This document shows, one piece after another, positions 14,638-14,693 of a DNA stretch of 14,693 bases. Position 1 is the stretch's first letter; each line of letters starts with the position of its first letter. Source of the DNA: Kiritimatiellia bacterium (GTDB lineage Bacteria; Verrucomicrobiota; Kiritimatiellia; RFP12; UBA1067); contig JAKSOX010000032.1 of assembly GCA_024405335.1 (NCBI GenBank), positions 1 to 14,693 of the forward strand. The letters are read 5' to 3'. The notes beneath the pieces are model-generated. The model was not told where the DNA came from, did no database searches, and was given only the letters and a program-made list of their open reading frames with translations. Both the position numbers and the translations under genes were made by a program.

Positions 14638-14693
14638 ATGGCGCGCAAACCGCAAGAGAATCCGCAGCTCGACATGACGCCGATGATCGACGT
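14638..14693 (+). CDS. exbD: ExbD/TolR-family protein (first 18 codons; continues past the window)
   Basis: ATG 14638 opens MARKPQENPQLDMTPMIDV (the last codon is cut after two bases; GTN is Val either way). The 'LDMTPMIDV' stretch is the hallmark N-terminal motif just before the single membrane helix of ExbD/TolR, whose Asp takes part in proton flow. It starts 23 bases after the exbB stop, the classic exbB-exbD order. No strong ribosome site is visible (only weak purine sequence such as CCAAG), so translation may be coupled to exbB. The rest of the gene lies outside the window. Confidence 0.88.
   Translation, partial: MARKPQENPQLDMTPMID

Overview
The window is a high-GC stretch, strongly biased to GGC, GCG and ACG codons, with every gene on the + strand. 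It holds a giant repetitive surface protein, a REP-associated-type transposase and the start of an ExbB/ExbD operon. The best guess for the source is a member of the PVC superphylum, most likely a Kiritimatiellota/Verrucomicrobiota-like bacterium. This rests on protein style: 'DLNGH' beta-helix modules, MBG/YDG-type repeats, the 'Y-R-L-Q-x-S-D-x-L...W...FFR' C-terminus, the long Y1 transposase, and TPR proteins ahead of ExbB. No phylogenetic marker gene is present, so this is inference.

Region 1 (about 2-7978) is the 3' part of one giant gene whose start lies upstream of the window. At least 2,658 residues are visible. They form a mosaic of beta-helix-like modules, two Fn3-like/beta-helix/Gly-rich modules that are duplicates of each other, three near-identical 87/87/85-residue tandem repeats, an MBG domain and a small C-terminal domain. 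It reads as a secreted or surface-exposed adhesin or structural protein.

Region 2 (7978-9470) is a candidate mobile unit. A Y1/HUH transposase gene (8011-9378) sits between two palindromes whose outer arms share GCCGCC...GGCGGC. The transposase is unusual in three ways: it carries a low-complexity insertion between its HUH half and its tyrosine half; that insertion is bracketed by long inverted-repeat arms; and it has a C-terminal extension resembling a DprA/SLOG Rossmann domain.

Region 3 (9513-14693) begins with a clear sigma70-type promoter (TTGCCA-18-TATACT) placed so close to the ATG that the transcript is probably leaderless. The operon encodes a 1110-residue secreted TPR protein, a 272-residue secreted helical-repeat protein, an ExbB/TolQ proton-channel subunit with its own signal peptide, and the first 18 codons of an ExbD/TolR subunit. 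Together these suggest a proton-motive-force-driven cell-envelope machine with two periplasmic TPR partners, comparable in logic to Tol-Pal/CpoB or TonB-ExbB-ExbD. Its exact job cannot be read from this window.
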